From Lachnospiraceae bacterium (GTDB lineage Bacteria > Bacillota > Clostridia > Lachnospirales > Lachnospiraceae), in assembly GCA_024698715.1 (NCBI GenBank), contig JAILRA010000100.1:1-64000 (forward strand): 64,000 nt of DNA, read 5' to 3'. Positions within the stretch are counted from its first letter, which is position 1. Every line of letters starts with the position of its first letter. The notes below the pieces were generated by a model. It saw only the letters and a list, made by a program, of their open reading frames with translations, had not been told where the DNA came from and did no database searches. Shown in pieces: positions 9,395-17,059 of this stretch. The position numbers and the translations under genes are program-made.

Positions 9395-9775
9395 TTATTG
9401 TTCGGGAAGCGTAATCCGGGTTTCATCAATTATCATTTCGGTATATTCGTCTAAGCTCATTCCGTACATGGATTCCATGGTCTCATTTATTTTCTGTCTT
9501 ACAACGGGATCGGTTTTGAATTTGTAGATACCGAGCCCAATCATGAATACATTTACCAAAAGAGCGAGGATGGCAACAACGGTTGCGGCCTGGGCAGCTA
9601 TGTGTTTGCTTTTGAGTCTCCCTTTGGAAAGGTGTGAAAAAATCAATGCAACGGGAGAAAGGATAAACGGAATAAAAACTATTCCGAATATTGCAGACAC
9701 AAAAGATATGCCCGATACCGTCAATGCTCTGTATGCGGTTTTTGAATGTTTTTGTTCGCAGTTAACGTAATCCAT
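9395..9775 (-). CDS. Small DUF4190-like membrane protein
   Basis: 126 residues with two or three hydrophobic segments (about 17-45 and 58-85) and a short polar C-terminal tail ending in LPEQ. The pattern of a short polar N-terminus, a first helix pair rich in small residues and a basic SKGRLKSKH loop resembles DUF4190-type small membrane proteins. The ATG has a GGAG site seven bases upstream. It is the first gene of a three-gene minus-strand group with the SprA-like and DUF975 genes. Function unknown. Confidence 0.65.
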   Translation of the reverse strand: MDYVNCEQKHSKTAYRALTVSGISFVSAIFGIVFIPFILSPVALIFSHLSKGRLKSKHIAAQAATVVAILALLVNVFMIGLGIYKFKTDPVVRQKINETMESMYGMSLDEYTEMIIDETRITLPEQ

Positions 9776-9864
9776 GTTTTCTCCGTAAAACAGAAATCAA
9801 ATCCATTCTATTAACAATAAATGCCATCAATGGAATTTGTGTAATATATTATTATACCACTGAT

Positions 9865-10944
9865 TCAGTTTTTGGGGAAGGTGATGTTAAGATCCACTGT
9901 TCCCTCGATACCATCCACGCTTCCTTTATCGGAATACTGCCAGATAGTGATCTCATAAGGAAAATAAATACCGGTATCGTAAAGCGCAAACCATTTGTCA
10001 TATGTTCCGAGTTTGTTGACCTCTACGAGTTTGGTAAATGTGTTGAGGTTTCCATATATTGCGGGGGTATAACCCTTTGCTTTGACCGCTTCCATGAATG
10101 CCACAGCACATTCGGTACGTGATTCCTTGGACTGATTGTAGCTTCTGGCCTTTTCGTTGTACAGATCCTCGACATCGATTGCAACCGGATATGTGATATT
10201 GTATCCTTCAAGTTCATTTAAAACATATTCGGCTTCTTCCCTTGCTTCCGCAGGTGTTATTGCCTGCGTAAAGAAATAAACGCCTACTTCGATCCCGTTG
10301 TTCAGAGCACCGTTGATGTTGGCTTCAAATTTTTCATCCGTTACAAGCTTTCCGGTACCGTATCCGCGAAGTCCGAGACGGATCATCGCATATTTAACAC
10401 CCGATTCGGCAACTTTTGCCCAGTCGATGTCACCCTGGAATTCGGAAACGTCGATACCTTTAACGGATTTGGTTTCTCCGTCAACCTTATATTCCAAAAA
10501 TCCGTTATTGGAAATAATGTTTTCGTTAACAAAATTCGCCTGTGGAATAGTATGGTCTATTTCAACGAATTCATAGTGATTGGAATTGTAATATACAAAG
10601 TATTCGGGATACATCTTCCTTAGCATGCTGACGATCCCATTGCTGTTTTCGGCTGTTTCTTTTAAGTCTTTTCTGAAATCGGCTGTAGCGGTTTCGGCAG
10701 CTTCTTCTCTTGCAAGGGTGAGCATGTCGTCAACCTGCTGCTGGGTATATGTTATCTCAGGTTCGACTTCCTCGGTTACAAGAGAGTCTTTATAAAGTTT
10801 TACCGACTGGTAAGCCACCAGAAGAGAAGAGAGGGTAATGAGGCTTAAAAATACTATGGCGATGATAAAGCCCGCATTGCTTTTCTTTTTTTTCTTTTTC
10901 TGGGGCGGATTCGGGTATAATGCTTTTGTGTTTTCCTCGTTCAT
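9865..10944 (-). CDS. Membrane-anchored GH25 lysozyme (N-acetylmuramidase)
   Basis: 359 residues. A polylysine-rich cytoplasmic N-terminus precedes one transmembrane helix (about 25-47), then an acidic, probably helical spacer (about 60-120) and a GH25 domain from about 160 to the end. Characteristic GH25 residues are visible: VKGIDVSEFQGDIDW (D165) and the DxE of YPVAIDVED (D257, E259). GH25 enzymes cleave the beta-1,4 bond between N-acetylmuramic acid and N-acetylglucosamine in peptidoglycan, so this is probably an outward-facing wall-remodelling enzyme. No wall-binding repeat is present. The start has an AGCAGGAAA site, and a good promoter stands about 100 bases upstream. Confidence 0.9.
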   Translation of the reverse strand: MNEENTKALYPNPPQKKKKKKSNAGFIIAIVFLSLITLSSLLVAYQSVKLYKDSLVTEEVEPEITYTQQQVDDMLTLAREEAAETATADFRKDLKETAENSNGIVSMLRKMYPEYFVYYNSNHYEFVEIDHTIPQANFVNENIISNNGFLEYKVDGETKSVKGIDVSEFQGDIDWAKVAESGVKYAMIRLGLRGYGTGKLVTDEKFEANINGALNNGIEVGVYFFTQAITPAEAREEAEYVLNELEGYNITYPVAIDVEDLYNEKARSYNQSKESRTECAVAFMEAVKAKGYTPAIYGNLNTFTKLVEVNKLGTYDKWFALYDTGIYFPYEITIWQYSDKGSVDGIEGTVDLNITFPKN

Positions 10945-11049
10945 TTAGATTTCCTGCTTTAATGATTTTCAAGTTTTTTATTCCGGTACACTCGGATCCA
11001 TATATATTCCTGAAAAAACGGATAATATGCACCTTATTACACATAATAT

Positions 11050-11078
11050 ATTATACAATAAATAAGGTTTTTTATCAA
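11050..11078 (-). promoter_or_regulatory. Predicted sigma-A promoter of the GH25 gene
   Basis: On the minus strand TTGATA (11078-11073) is separated by exactly 17 bases from TATAAT (11055-11050). It leaves a leader of about 100 bases before the lysozyme start. Confidence 0.7.
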
Positions 11079-11101
11079 ATGATATGATTTGCGCATCACT
11101 C

Positions 11102-11130
11102 TTTAAATTCAGCTGTTTTTGTGGTAAAAT
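11102..11130 (+). promoter_or_regulatory. Predicted sigma-A promoter of pyrE
   Basis: TTTAAA (11102-11107), 17 bases, TAAAAT (11125-11130). A GGAGG ribosome site at 11154-11158 precedes the ATG at 11164. The leader is only about 25 bases, too short for a PyrR-type attenuator. Confidence 0.6.
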
Positions 11131-11163
11131 TCTAATGTTTGAATAATTGTTACGGAGGTCATA

Positions 11164-11841
11164 ATGGACGCATACAAAAAAGAGTTTATTGAGTTTATGG
11201 TTGAGAGCAAGGTATTAAAGTTCGGAGATTTCACGTTAAAGAGCGGAAGAAAGTCTCCTTTCTTCATGAATGCGGGTGCATATGTTACGGGATATCAGTT
11301 AAAGAAACTCGGTGAATATTATGCGAAAGCCATTCATAATACATACGGTGATGATTTCGATGTTCTTTTCGGACCGGCCTATAAAGGAATTCCTTTGAGT
11401 GTTGTTACCGCAGTTGCCTACAGTGAACTTTTCGGCAAGGAGATCAGATACTGTTCAAACAGAAAAGAAGTTAAGGATCATGGAGACACGGGAATCCTTC
11501 TCGGCTCCAAACTCAATGACGGAGACAGAGTGGTCATCATTGAAGATGTTACCACATCCGGAAAATCCATCGAAGAGACATTTCCCATCATCAAGGCCCA
11601 GGCGGATGTTGAGATAATCGGTCTCATGGTAAGCCTTAACAGAATGGAAAGAGGTCTTAATACCGAAAAATGCGCTCTGGATGAAATAAAGGATACTTAC
11701 GGGATAAAGACAGCAGCAATAGTAACGATGGAAGATGTTACCGAAGCTTTGTACAACAAAGAGATCAACGGTGAAGTTATAATAGACGATACTATCAAAG
11801 CAGCAATTGACAAGTATTACGAAGAGTACGGTGCAAAATAA
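11164..11841 (+). CDS. pyrE: Orotate phosphoribosyltransferase
   Basis: 225 residues. PyrE joins orotate to PRPP to make orotidine-5'-phosphate in de novo pyrimidine synthesis. The PRPP-binding motif VVIIEDVTTSGKSIEE lies at about 123-138, and the N-terminal LKSGRKSPFFMNAG segment is the typical orotate/PRPP loop of the family. It has a strong GGAGG site. No other pyrimidine gene is next to it; a small membrane-protein gene and an aminopeptidase follow in the same direction. The assignment is secure. Confidence 0.95.
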   Translation: MDAYKKEFIEFMVESKVLKFGDFTLKSGRKSPFFMNAGAYVTGYQLKKLGEYYAKAIHNTYGDDFDVLFGPAYKGIPLSVVTAVAYSELFGKEIRYCSNRKEVKDHGDTGILLGSKLNDGDRVVIIEDVTTSGKSIEETFPIIKAQADVEIIGLMVSLNRMERGLNTEKCALDEIKDTYGIKTAAIVTMEDVTEALYNKEINGEVIIDDTIKAAIDKYYEEYGAK

Positions 11842-11880
11842 TATAAGACAGGTTATATCAGGCCCGACAGGTAAAGAAAA

Positions 11881-12207
11881 GTGATTAAGATTCCGAATGC
11901 CAATTATAAATTTACTGACAAAAAAGTGTCTCCGCTCTCGGTGATGAGCATAGTCTTGTCATTCGTTTCTTTTATTGCGCTTCTGGTGTCGCTTATTATG
12001 TCATTTAAACTGGCGGGTGAGATAGAACTCAAAGTCGGGACAACAACTCTTTTGTGCCTTGTTTTTTCGCTTGTTTCCCTTGGACTGGCAATACGTACAT
12101 ATTTTCAGAAGAAAGTTTACCACGTGTTTTCACATATAGGAGCGGGAATAAGTGCGATCAATCTTTTATACATCATGTATGTTTACGGATTGGGAATGAT
12201 AGGCTGA
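11881..12207 (+). CDS. Small membrane protein, DUF6142-like
   Basis: 108 residues starting at GTG, with a short polar N-terminus (KFTDKKVSPLS) and three hydrophobic segments (about 20-42, 50-70, 80-105). The N-terminal pattern recalls the DUF6142 proteins seen in Lachnospiraceae, but I cannot confirm this. The gene lies 39 bases after pyrE and 32 bases before the aminopeptidase, so it may be cotranscribed. Function unknown. Confidence 0.6.
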   Translation: MIKIPNANYKFTDKKVSPLSVMSIVLSFVSFIALLVSLIMSFKLAGEIELKVGTTTLLCLVFSLVSLGLAIRTYFQKKVYHVFSHIGAGISAINLLYIMYVYGLGMIG

Positions 12208-12239
12208 CGACAAAACGTTAAGAAGGATTAAGGATACGT

Positions 12240-14297
12240 ATGGAAGAAAGATACGAATTAGCCAAAGAAAGAGTATTGGAGATAACGGAAGAATCAAAGG
12301 GACTTCATATTTACGGTCCCTTTTTTGAGTCTTCGGCAAAATACATAAAAGGATTGCTTGAAATCCATGAAGACATAAAGGGAAACGGACCGATCGGTGA
12401 TCATACGATCGAAGAATTAAGGGAAAGGAATATATTCCTTTACGGTAATATTTTTACAAAAGAATTGTCGGAACAAAAAGGAATAAAATCCGATATCGAT
12501 ACATACGACAGATCTTTCTTAAATCCCGATTACGCTTATGAAAAAATGGGCGAAGCGGGAAAATACCTTTGTGTTCTTTATGCGGAAATAAGGGGAATGA
12601 TCCCATTTGTGTTCGAATGCGATATCGAAGAGATCGTGATCCGTCTGGAACTTTTTCTTGAGATATACGGTTATATAAAAAATGCGTGCGAAGACGGAGA
12701 GGAAATACCTTCGGAAACACTGAAAGAAATACTGTATTACTACGTGTATGATTATACGGAAGACGAGTCGCTCAGGATCATAAAAAAACAGTTAAGCCGT
12801 GATAACGGATTTGCCAACAGGATCATTGAAGAGTGTGACCTTAAGGATGTAAGGACACTTTATGCGTTCGGAGAATATGTGGGCGAAAACGAGGAAAAAA
12901 CTTTTGAAGCGATCGCAGATCTTGACGAAGATACCATTGACCTTATGAGCGCCACATTTACAGAAGGATTTAAAAGAGGATTCGTCGTATCGAAAAAAGA
13001 TCTGAGCAAAAAGAAAACGGTTAATGTAAGATACCGACTCGGATTTGAAAGAGTAGTAAGAAAATCCGTTCAACAGTTTGAGGCTATGGGACTTTCAAGT
13101 ATTATCTACAGAGCCGGATACGATATTTTTTCCAGAAGCGGTATTTATAAAGCCGGTTATTACGGCGGACTTGCCAATCCCCAGTTTGATGAGGATCATA
13201 AAGAGGATATGTCCCTTTTATTGGACGGGCAACTTGTCACCAGAAGAGTGGAAGGAATAAAAGCGGCTTATGAATCTTTAAAGAAGGAAGCTGATGAATG
13301 GGCAGGACCCGCATGTATGGAAATCTTCGGTGAGGATTCTTTTGCTCCAGCAGAATGTGTTCACGCTCCGAGATTCGGCAAAGACAAGCAGAGTCTTATA
13401 ACGGATTTCAGAAAGAGAACCTCGAAGATCACAAATGAGTATATTAAGAGAGAAGAGAGATCTTTTACGATAATCGCATGGCCGATCCCCGCAATTGGTA
13501 ATTACGAAAAGATCCTGAAAGAGATCATTAAGGTAAATACTCTTCCGGTTGAAAAATATCAGTCCATACAGCAGGTCATAATCGATACGCTCGATAAATC
13601 GGATCATATACATTTAAAAGGCGTAAACGGGAATAAAACCAATCTGGTCGTTAAACTTGCAAAACTAAATGATCCCGATAAAGAGACAAAATACGAAAAC
13701 TGCCTTGCGGATGTAAACATTCCTCTGGGTGAAGTATTCACATCTCCGGTACTGAAGGGAACAAACGGAGTTCTTCATGTAAAAGAAGTATTCCTAAACG
13801 ATCTTAAGTTTAAGAATATAGAATTGAATATTGAAGACGGCAAGATCAAGGATTATACCTGTACTAATTATGAAGATGAAAAGAAAAACAGGGAATTCAT
13901 AGAAGAGAATCTTTTGTTCCATCATCCCACGCTTCCGATGGGAGAGGCAGCGATCGGAACCAATACCTATGCATATGCGCTTGCAAAGAGATTTGACATC
14001 TTCAATAAGCTCCCTATTCTTATCGCTGAGAAGATGGGACCACATTTTGCGTTCGGTGATACATGCTATTCAAATGAAGAGAGTGTAAAGGTTTATAATC
14101 CTGACGGCAAGGAAATGATCGCCAAAGAAAACGGAGAACCCTATACATACTGCCATACGGACATTACGATTCCCTATGATGAACTGGGACTTCTCGAAGC
14201 AGTGAGTGCAAACGACGAAAGTTTTCCAATCATCGAAAACGGAAGATTCGTGCTTGAAGGCTGCGAGGAACTTAACGTTCCGCTTGAAGGAATTTAA
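12240..14297 (+). CDS. M29-type metallo-aminopeptidase
   Basis: 685 residues. The C-terminal half carries the thermophilic aminopeptidase (M29) pattern: the metal-ligand segments GEVFTSP, GEAAIGTN, HFAFGD and YCHTD appear in the family order. M29 enzymes remove N-terminal residues from peptides with two divalent metals. The N-terminal half (about 1-380) is a long helical region found in the larger clostridial members, which makes the protein longer than the 410-residue classic form. No signal peptide, so it acts in the cytoplasm. It is followed 15 bases later by the MerR-methyltransferase gene. Confidence 0.82.
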   Translation: MEERYELAKERVLEITEESKGLHIYGPFFESSAKYIKGLLEIHEDIKGNGPIGDHTIEELRERNIFLYGNIFTKELSEQKGIKSDIDTYDRSFLNPDYAYEKMGEAGKYLCVLYAEIRGMIPFVFECDIEEIVIRLELFLEIYGYIKNACEDGEEIPSETLKEILYYYVYDYTEDESLRIIKKQLSRDNGFANRIIEECDLKDVRTLYAFGEYVGENEEKTFEAIADLDEDTIDLMSATFTEGFKRGFVVSKKDLSKKKTVNVRYRLGFERVVRKSVQQFEAMGLSSIIYRAGYDIFSRSGIYKAGYYGGLANPQFDEDHKEDMSLLLDGQLVTRRVEGIKAAYESLKKEADEWAGPACMEIFGEDSFAPAECVHAPRFGKDKQSLITDFRKRTSKITNEYIKREERSFTIIAWPIPAIGNYEKILKEIIKVNTLPVEKYQSIQQVIIDTLDKSDHIHLKGVNGNKTNLVVKLAKLNDPDKETKYENCLADVNIPLGEVFTSPVLKGTNGVLHVKEVFLNDLKFKNIELNIEDGKIKDYTCTNYEDEKKNREFIEENLLFHHPTLPMGEAAIGTNTYAYALAKRFDIFNKLPILIAEKMGPHFAFGDTCYSNEESVKVYNPDGKEMIAKENGEPYTYCHTDITIPYDELGLLEAVSANDESFPIIENGRFVLEGCEELNVPLEGI

Positions 14298-14312
14298 TTT
14301 TTTGAGGCGTTT

Positions 14313-15560
14313 ATGAGCACGATGAACAAAGAAGAAAATAAAGAATACTTTACCACCGGCCAGCTCGCAAAAATGGCAAAGGTATCTGTGAGAACCATCA
14401 GATTTTATGATACCCAGAATATGTTAAAGCCAAGTTTCATAAACGAAGAAACAGGTGCAAGATACTACACCGGAGAAGATTTTATCAAACTCGAGCAGGT
14501 ACTTTTGTATAAGTACTTAGGCTTTTCCATCGAAGAGATAAAAGGACTTACGATGAACAACGATATGGATTATGTAATGGAATCCATGCGCCTTCAGTAC
14601 AAACTCATCGAAGACAAGATGGAGCAGATGCAGCTCGTTAAAGAAGCAATCGACAGCACCATTCATGCGTACGAAAAAGAGAAAAACATTGACTGGGACA
14701 GAATGCTTAAGATCACAGAACTTACCGGTATGGAAAATTCTTTAAATACGCAGTATAAGAACTCAGGTAATATTTCAGCCAGAATAGATCTTCACAAAAA
14801 CTATTCGGTTAACAAGAAAGGCTGGTTCCCCTGGCTCTTTGAAGAAGTTTTTAAGGATGTTGATAAGAACAAAAAAGTCACAATCCTTGAGATCGGCTGC
14901 GGTAACGGTGCTTTCTGGACGGAGAACATAAAAAAGATTCCTGAAAATGTAAAGGTTATTCTGTCTGATATATCTCTCGGAATGGTAAATGATGCAGAGA
15001 ACAGCATAAAAAAGGCAGCAGGCAGGAGTGAGAGATTAAAAAAGACAGTAAATGAACAGTTCATATTCGAGGCATTTGATTCTGAAGATATGCCGTTAAA
15101 GGACGAATCTGTCGATATAGTTATAGCCAATCACATGCTCTTTTATTTTGATAAGCCGGATAAGGTTTTATCCGAGATAAAAAGAGTTTTAAAGAAAGGC
15201 GGATTTCTTTTTGCAAGTACTTACGGCAGTTCCCATATGAAGGAGATAAACCTGCTTGTTAGGGAATTTGACGAAAGAATAGTGCTGGCGGCAAAAGATC
15301 TGTATCTTATATTCGGACTTGATAACGGTGAAAAAATCTTAAAGAAATATTTCACGAATACAAAAAAGAATATTTACGATGATTATCTACTGGTGGATAA
15401 AGCAGAACCGTTACTGAAATATATAATGTCCTGCCACGGCAATCAGCGGCGTTACATACCTGACCGATATAAGGAATTCAAAGTATTCGTTGAAAAGAAA
15501 ACCAAAAAAGGATTTAAGATCACCAAGGAATCAGGGTATTTTAAAGCTTTTAAATCATAA
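14313..15560 (+). CDS. MerR-type DNA-binding domain fused to a SAM-dependent methyltransferase
   Basis: 415 residues. Residues about 12-80 form a MerR winged helix (YFTTGQLAKMAKVSVRTIRF, then the wing YYTGEDF), followed by the coiled-coil dimerisation helix (to about 125). Residues about 165-300 form a class-I methyltransferase of the UbiE/type-11 kind with motif I ILEIGCGNG (about 191-199), an acidic strand-2 end (ILSDIS) and VDIVIANHMLFYF (motif IV region). A MerR sensor domain has thus been replaced by a methyltransferase, suggesting either a regulator that senses SAM or substrate, or an enzyme that controls its own expression. A promoter with a MerR-like 19-base spacer lies just downstream. 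Confidence 0.87.
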   Translation: MSTMNKEENKEYFTTGQLAKMAKVSVRTIRFYDTQNMLKPSFINEETGARYYTGEDFIKLEQVLLYKYLGFSIEEIKGLTMNNDMDYVMESMRLQYKLIEDKMEQMQLVKEAIDSTIHAYEKEKNIDWDRMLKITELTGMENSLNTQYKNSGNISARIDLHKNYSVNKKGWFPWLFEEVFKDVDKNKKVTILEIGCGNGAFWTENIKKIPENVKVILSDISLGMVNDAENSIKKAAGRSERLKKTVNEQFIFEAFDSEDMPLKDESVDIVIANHMLFYFDKPDKVLSEIKRVLKKGGFLFASTYGSSHMKEINLLVREFDERIVLAAKDLYLIFGLDNGEKILKKYFTNTKKNIYDDYLLVDKAEPLLKYIMSCHGNQRRYIPDRYKEFKVFVEKKTKKGFKITKESGYFKAFKS

Positions 15561-15582
15561 TTCAAAAAAATTAAAAAAGTAC

Positions 15583-15613
15583 TTGCGCATTACGTTACGT
15601 CACCCTATATAAT
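15583..15613 (+). promoter_or_regulatory. Candidate MerR-type promoter upstream of rfbB
   Basis: TTGCGC (15583-15588) and a perfect TATAAT (15608-15613) are separated by 19 bases, the overlong spacer on which MerR proteins act. The palindrome ACGTTACGT (15592-15600) lies nearly central in the spacer. It begins 22 bases after the stop of the MerR-methyltransferase gene and would drive rfbB with a leader of about 155 bases. A small stem CGGTC/GACCG (15745-15761) stands just before the rfbB ribosome site. Confidence 0.5.
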
Positions 15614-15774
15614 GACATTATGATCAAGGTATCAGAATATTCATATTGTTCATGCCGGCGAATAAATGAGATTCTTTTACCTGACCGTGCCGAATGTGAA
15701 TGATTGATCGTTTCGGGCGGATCGTTGAATGTATAAGAGTTTATCGGTCGTTCTTTGACCGGAAAGGAGTCAAA

Positions 15775-16794
15775 ATGACTATTATAGTAACAGGTGGTGC
15801 AGGTTTTATCGGAAGCAACTTTATCTTCCATATGCTTAACAAATATCCCGATTACAGGATCATATGTCTGGATTGCCTCACATATGCCGGAAATCTTTCC
15901 ACACTTGAACCCGTTATGGATAATCCGAACTTCAGATTCGTGAAGGAAAGCATTACGGACAGGGCAGCAGTTGAAAAGCTTTTCGAAGAAGAACATCCTG
16001 ACATGGTGGTAAACTTCGCAGCTGAATCACATGTTGACCGTTCAATCGAGAACCCTCAGGTTTTCCTTGACACTAATATCATAGGTACGAGCGTACTCAT
16101 GGATGCATGTCGCAAATACGGGATCAAGAGATATCATCAGGTATCCACTGATGAAGTGTACGGTGATCTTCCTCTCGACAGACCGGATATGTTCTTTACC
16201 GAGACGACACCCATTCATACAAGCAGTCCTTACTCATCTTCTAAGGCAGGCGCAGATCTTCTCGTACTCGCTTACCACAGAACATACGGGCTTCCCGTAT
16301 CCATAAGCCGCTGTTCAAACAACTACGGACCTTATCATTTCCCTGAGAAGCTTATTCCTTTGATGATCATCAACGCGCTTCATGACAAGCCCCTTCCCGT
16401 ATACGGTGAAGGATTGAATGTCAGAGACTGGCTTTACGTAGAAGACCACTGTAAGGCGATCGACCTCGTGATCCACAATGGAAGAGTCGGAGAAGTATAC
16501 AATATAGGCGGCCATAACGAAATGAGAAACATCGATATCGTTAAGCTTATCTGCAAGGAACTCGGAAAACCCGAAAGCCTTATCACATACGTAACAGACA
16601 GAAAGGGCCACGATATGCGTTATGCGATCGACCCCACAAAGATCCATGATGAACTCGGATGGCTGCCTGAGACTAAGTTTGCAGACGGTATCAAGAAGAC
16701 CATAAAATGGTATCTTGACAACGAAAGCTGGTGGGAGCCCATCGTATCCGGCGAATATCAGAATTACTACGAGAAAATGTACGCCAATCGCTAG
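15775..16794 (+). CDS. rfbB: dTDP-glucose 4,6-dehydratase
   Basis: 339 residues from the ATG preceded by AAAGGAG (15763-15769); the frame is open further upstream but without a ribosome site. The enzyme converts dTDP-glucose to dTDP-4-keto-6-deoxyglucose with bound NAD, an early step to dTDP-rhamnose and other deoxysugars for cell-surface polysaccharide. Visible motifs are the NAD-binding GGAGFIGS (7-14), STDEVYG and the catalytic YxxxK (Y153, K157). The usual partners rfbA, rfbC and rfbD are not in the window. A strong terminator follows, so the gene forms its own transcription unit. Confidence 0.93.
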   Translation: MTIIVTGGAGFIGSNFIFHMLNKYPDYRIICLDCLTYAGNLSTLEPVMDNPNFRFVKESITDRAAVEKLFEEEHPDMVVNFAAESHVDRSIENPQVFLDTNIIGTSVLMDACRKYGIKRYHQVSTDEVYGDLPLDRPDMFFTETTPIHTSSPYSSSKAGADLLVLAYHRTYGLPVSISRCSNNYGPYHFPEKLIPLMIINALHDKPLPVYGEGLNVRDWLYVEDHCKAIDLVIHNGRVGEVYNIGGHNEMRNIDIVKLICKELGKPESLITYVTDRKGHDMRYAIDPTKIHDELGWLPETKFADGIKKTIKWYLDNESWWEPIVSGEYQNYYEKMYANR

Positions 16795-16798
16795 TATT

Positions 16799-16820
16799 AA
16801 ATCAATTGACAGATAATATG
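16799..16820 (+). repeat. Short dispersed repeat, copy 2
   Basis: Matches 6971-6992 at 19 of 22 positions. A shorter, weaker relative (CAATTGACA) begins at 16840, 37 bases further on. Confidence 0.3.
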
Positions 16821-16855
16821 CCGAACATCGGATTTTGAACAATTGACAAATTATG

Positions 16856-16897
16856 CGCCCTCTTTATCGGAAGAATCGATAAGGAGGGCGATTTTTA
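16856..16897 (+). terminator. Rho-independent terminator after rfbB
   Basis: A 14-base-pair stem (16856-16869 with 16877-16890, one G-U pair) and a 7-base loop are followed by ATTTTTAT. Confidence 0.88.
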
Positions 16898-16920
16898 TGT
16901 AAACTTTATAAATATTTTAG

Positions 16921-16982
16921 TTGTTTATTGCATTAACAAAAGTTATAATAAACTTACCCTCAGAAAAAGGGTGCGTTTTTTT
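16921..16982 (+). promoter_or_regulatory. Possible promoter and short 5' hairpin before the GGDEF-EAL gene
   Basis: TTGTTT (16921-16926), 17 bases, perfect TATAAT (16944-16949). The transcript would begin at or near a small stem ACCCT/AGGGT (16956-16960 with 16968-16972) followed by a run of seven T. A perfect TTGACA at 16991 has no matching -10. No c-di-GMP riboswitch consensus is seen between here and the start codon. Confidence 0.35.
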
Positions 16983-17059
16983 GTTGCAATTTGACAAAAT
17001 GATTGCGTATTAGGGGAAACGGATTGTTTTGATACAAAGAGTAAGAAAGAAATTTTGAA

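Noticed and set aside
15700-15774. Upstream extension of rfbB
   Set aside because: No ribosome site and no family match; AAAGGAG fixes the ATG at 15775.
16991-16996. Perfect TTGACA before the GGDEF-EAL gene
   Set aside because: No -10 box at an acceptable distance.
16898-17059. c-di-GMP riboswitch upstream of the GGDEF-EAL gene
   Set aside because: The GEMM consensus segments are not present; only a small hairpin is visible.
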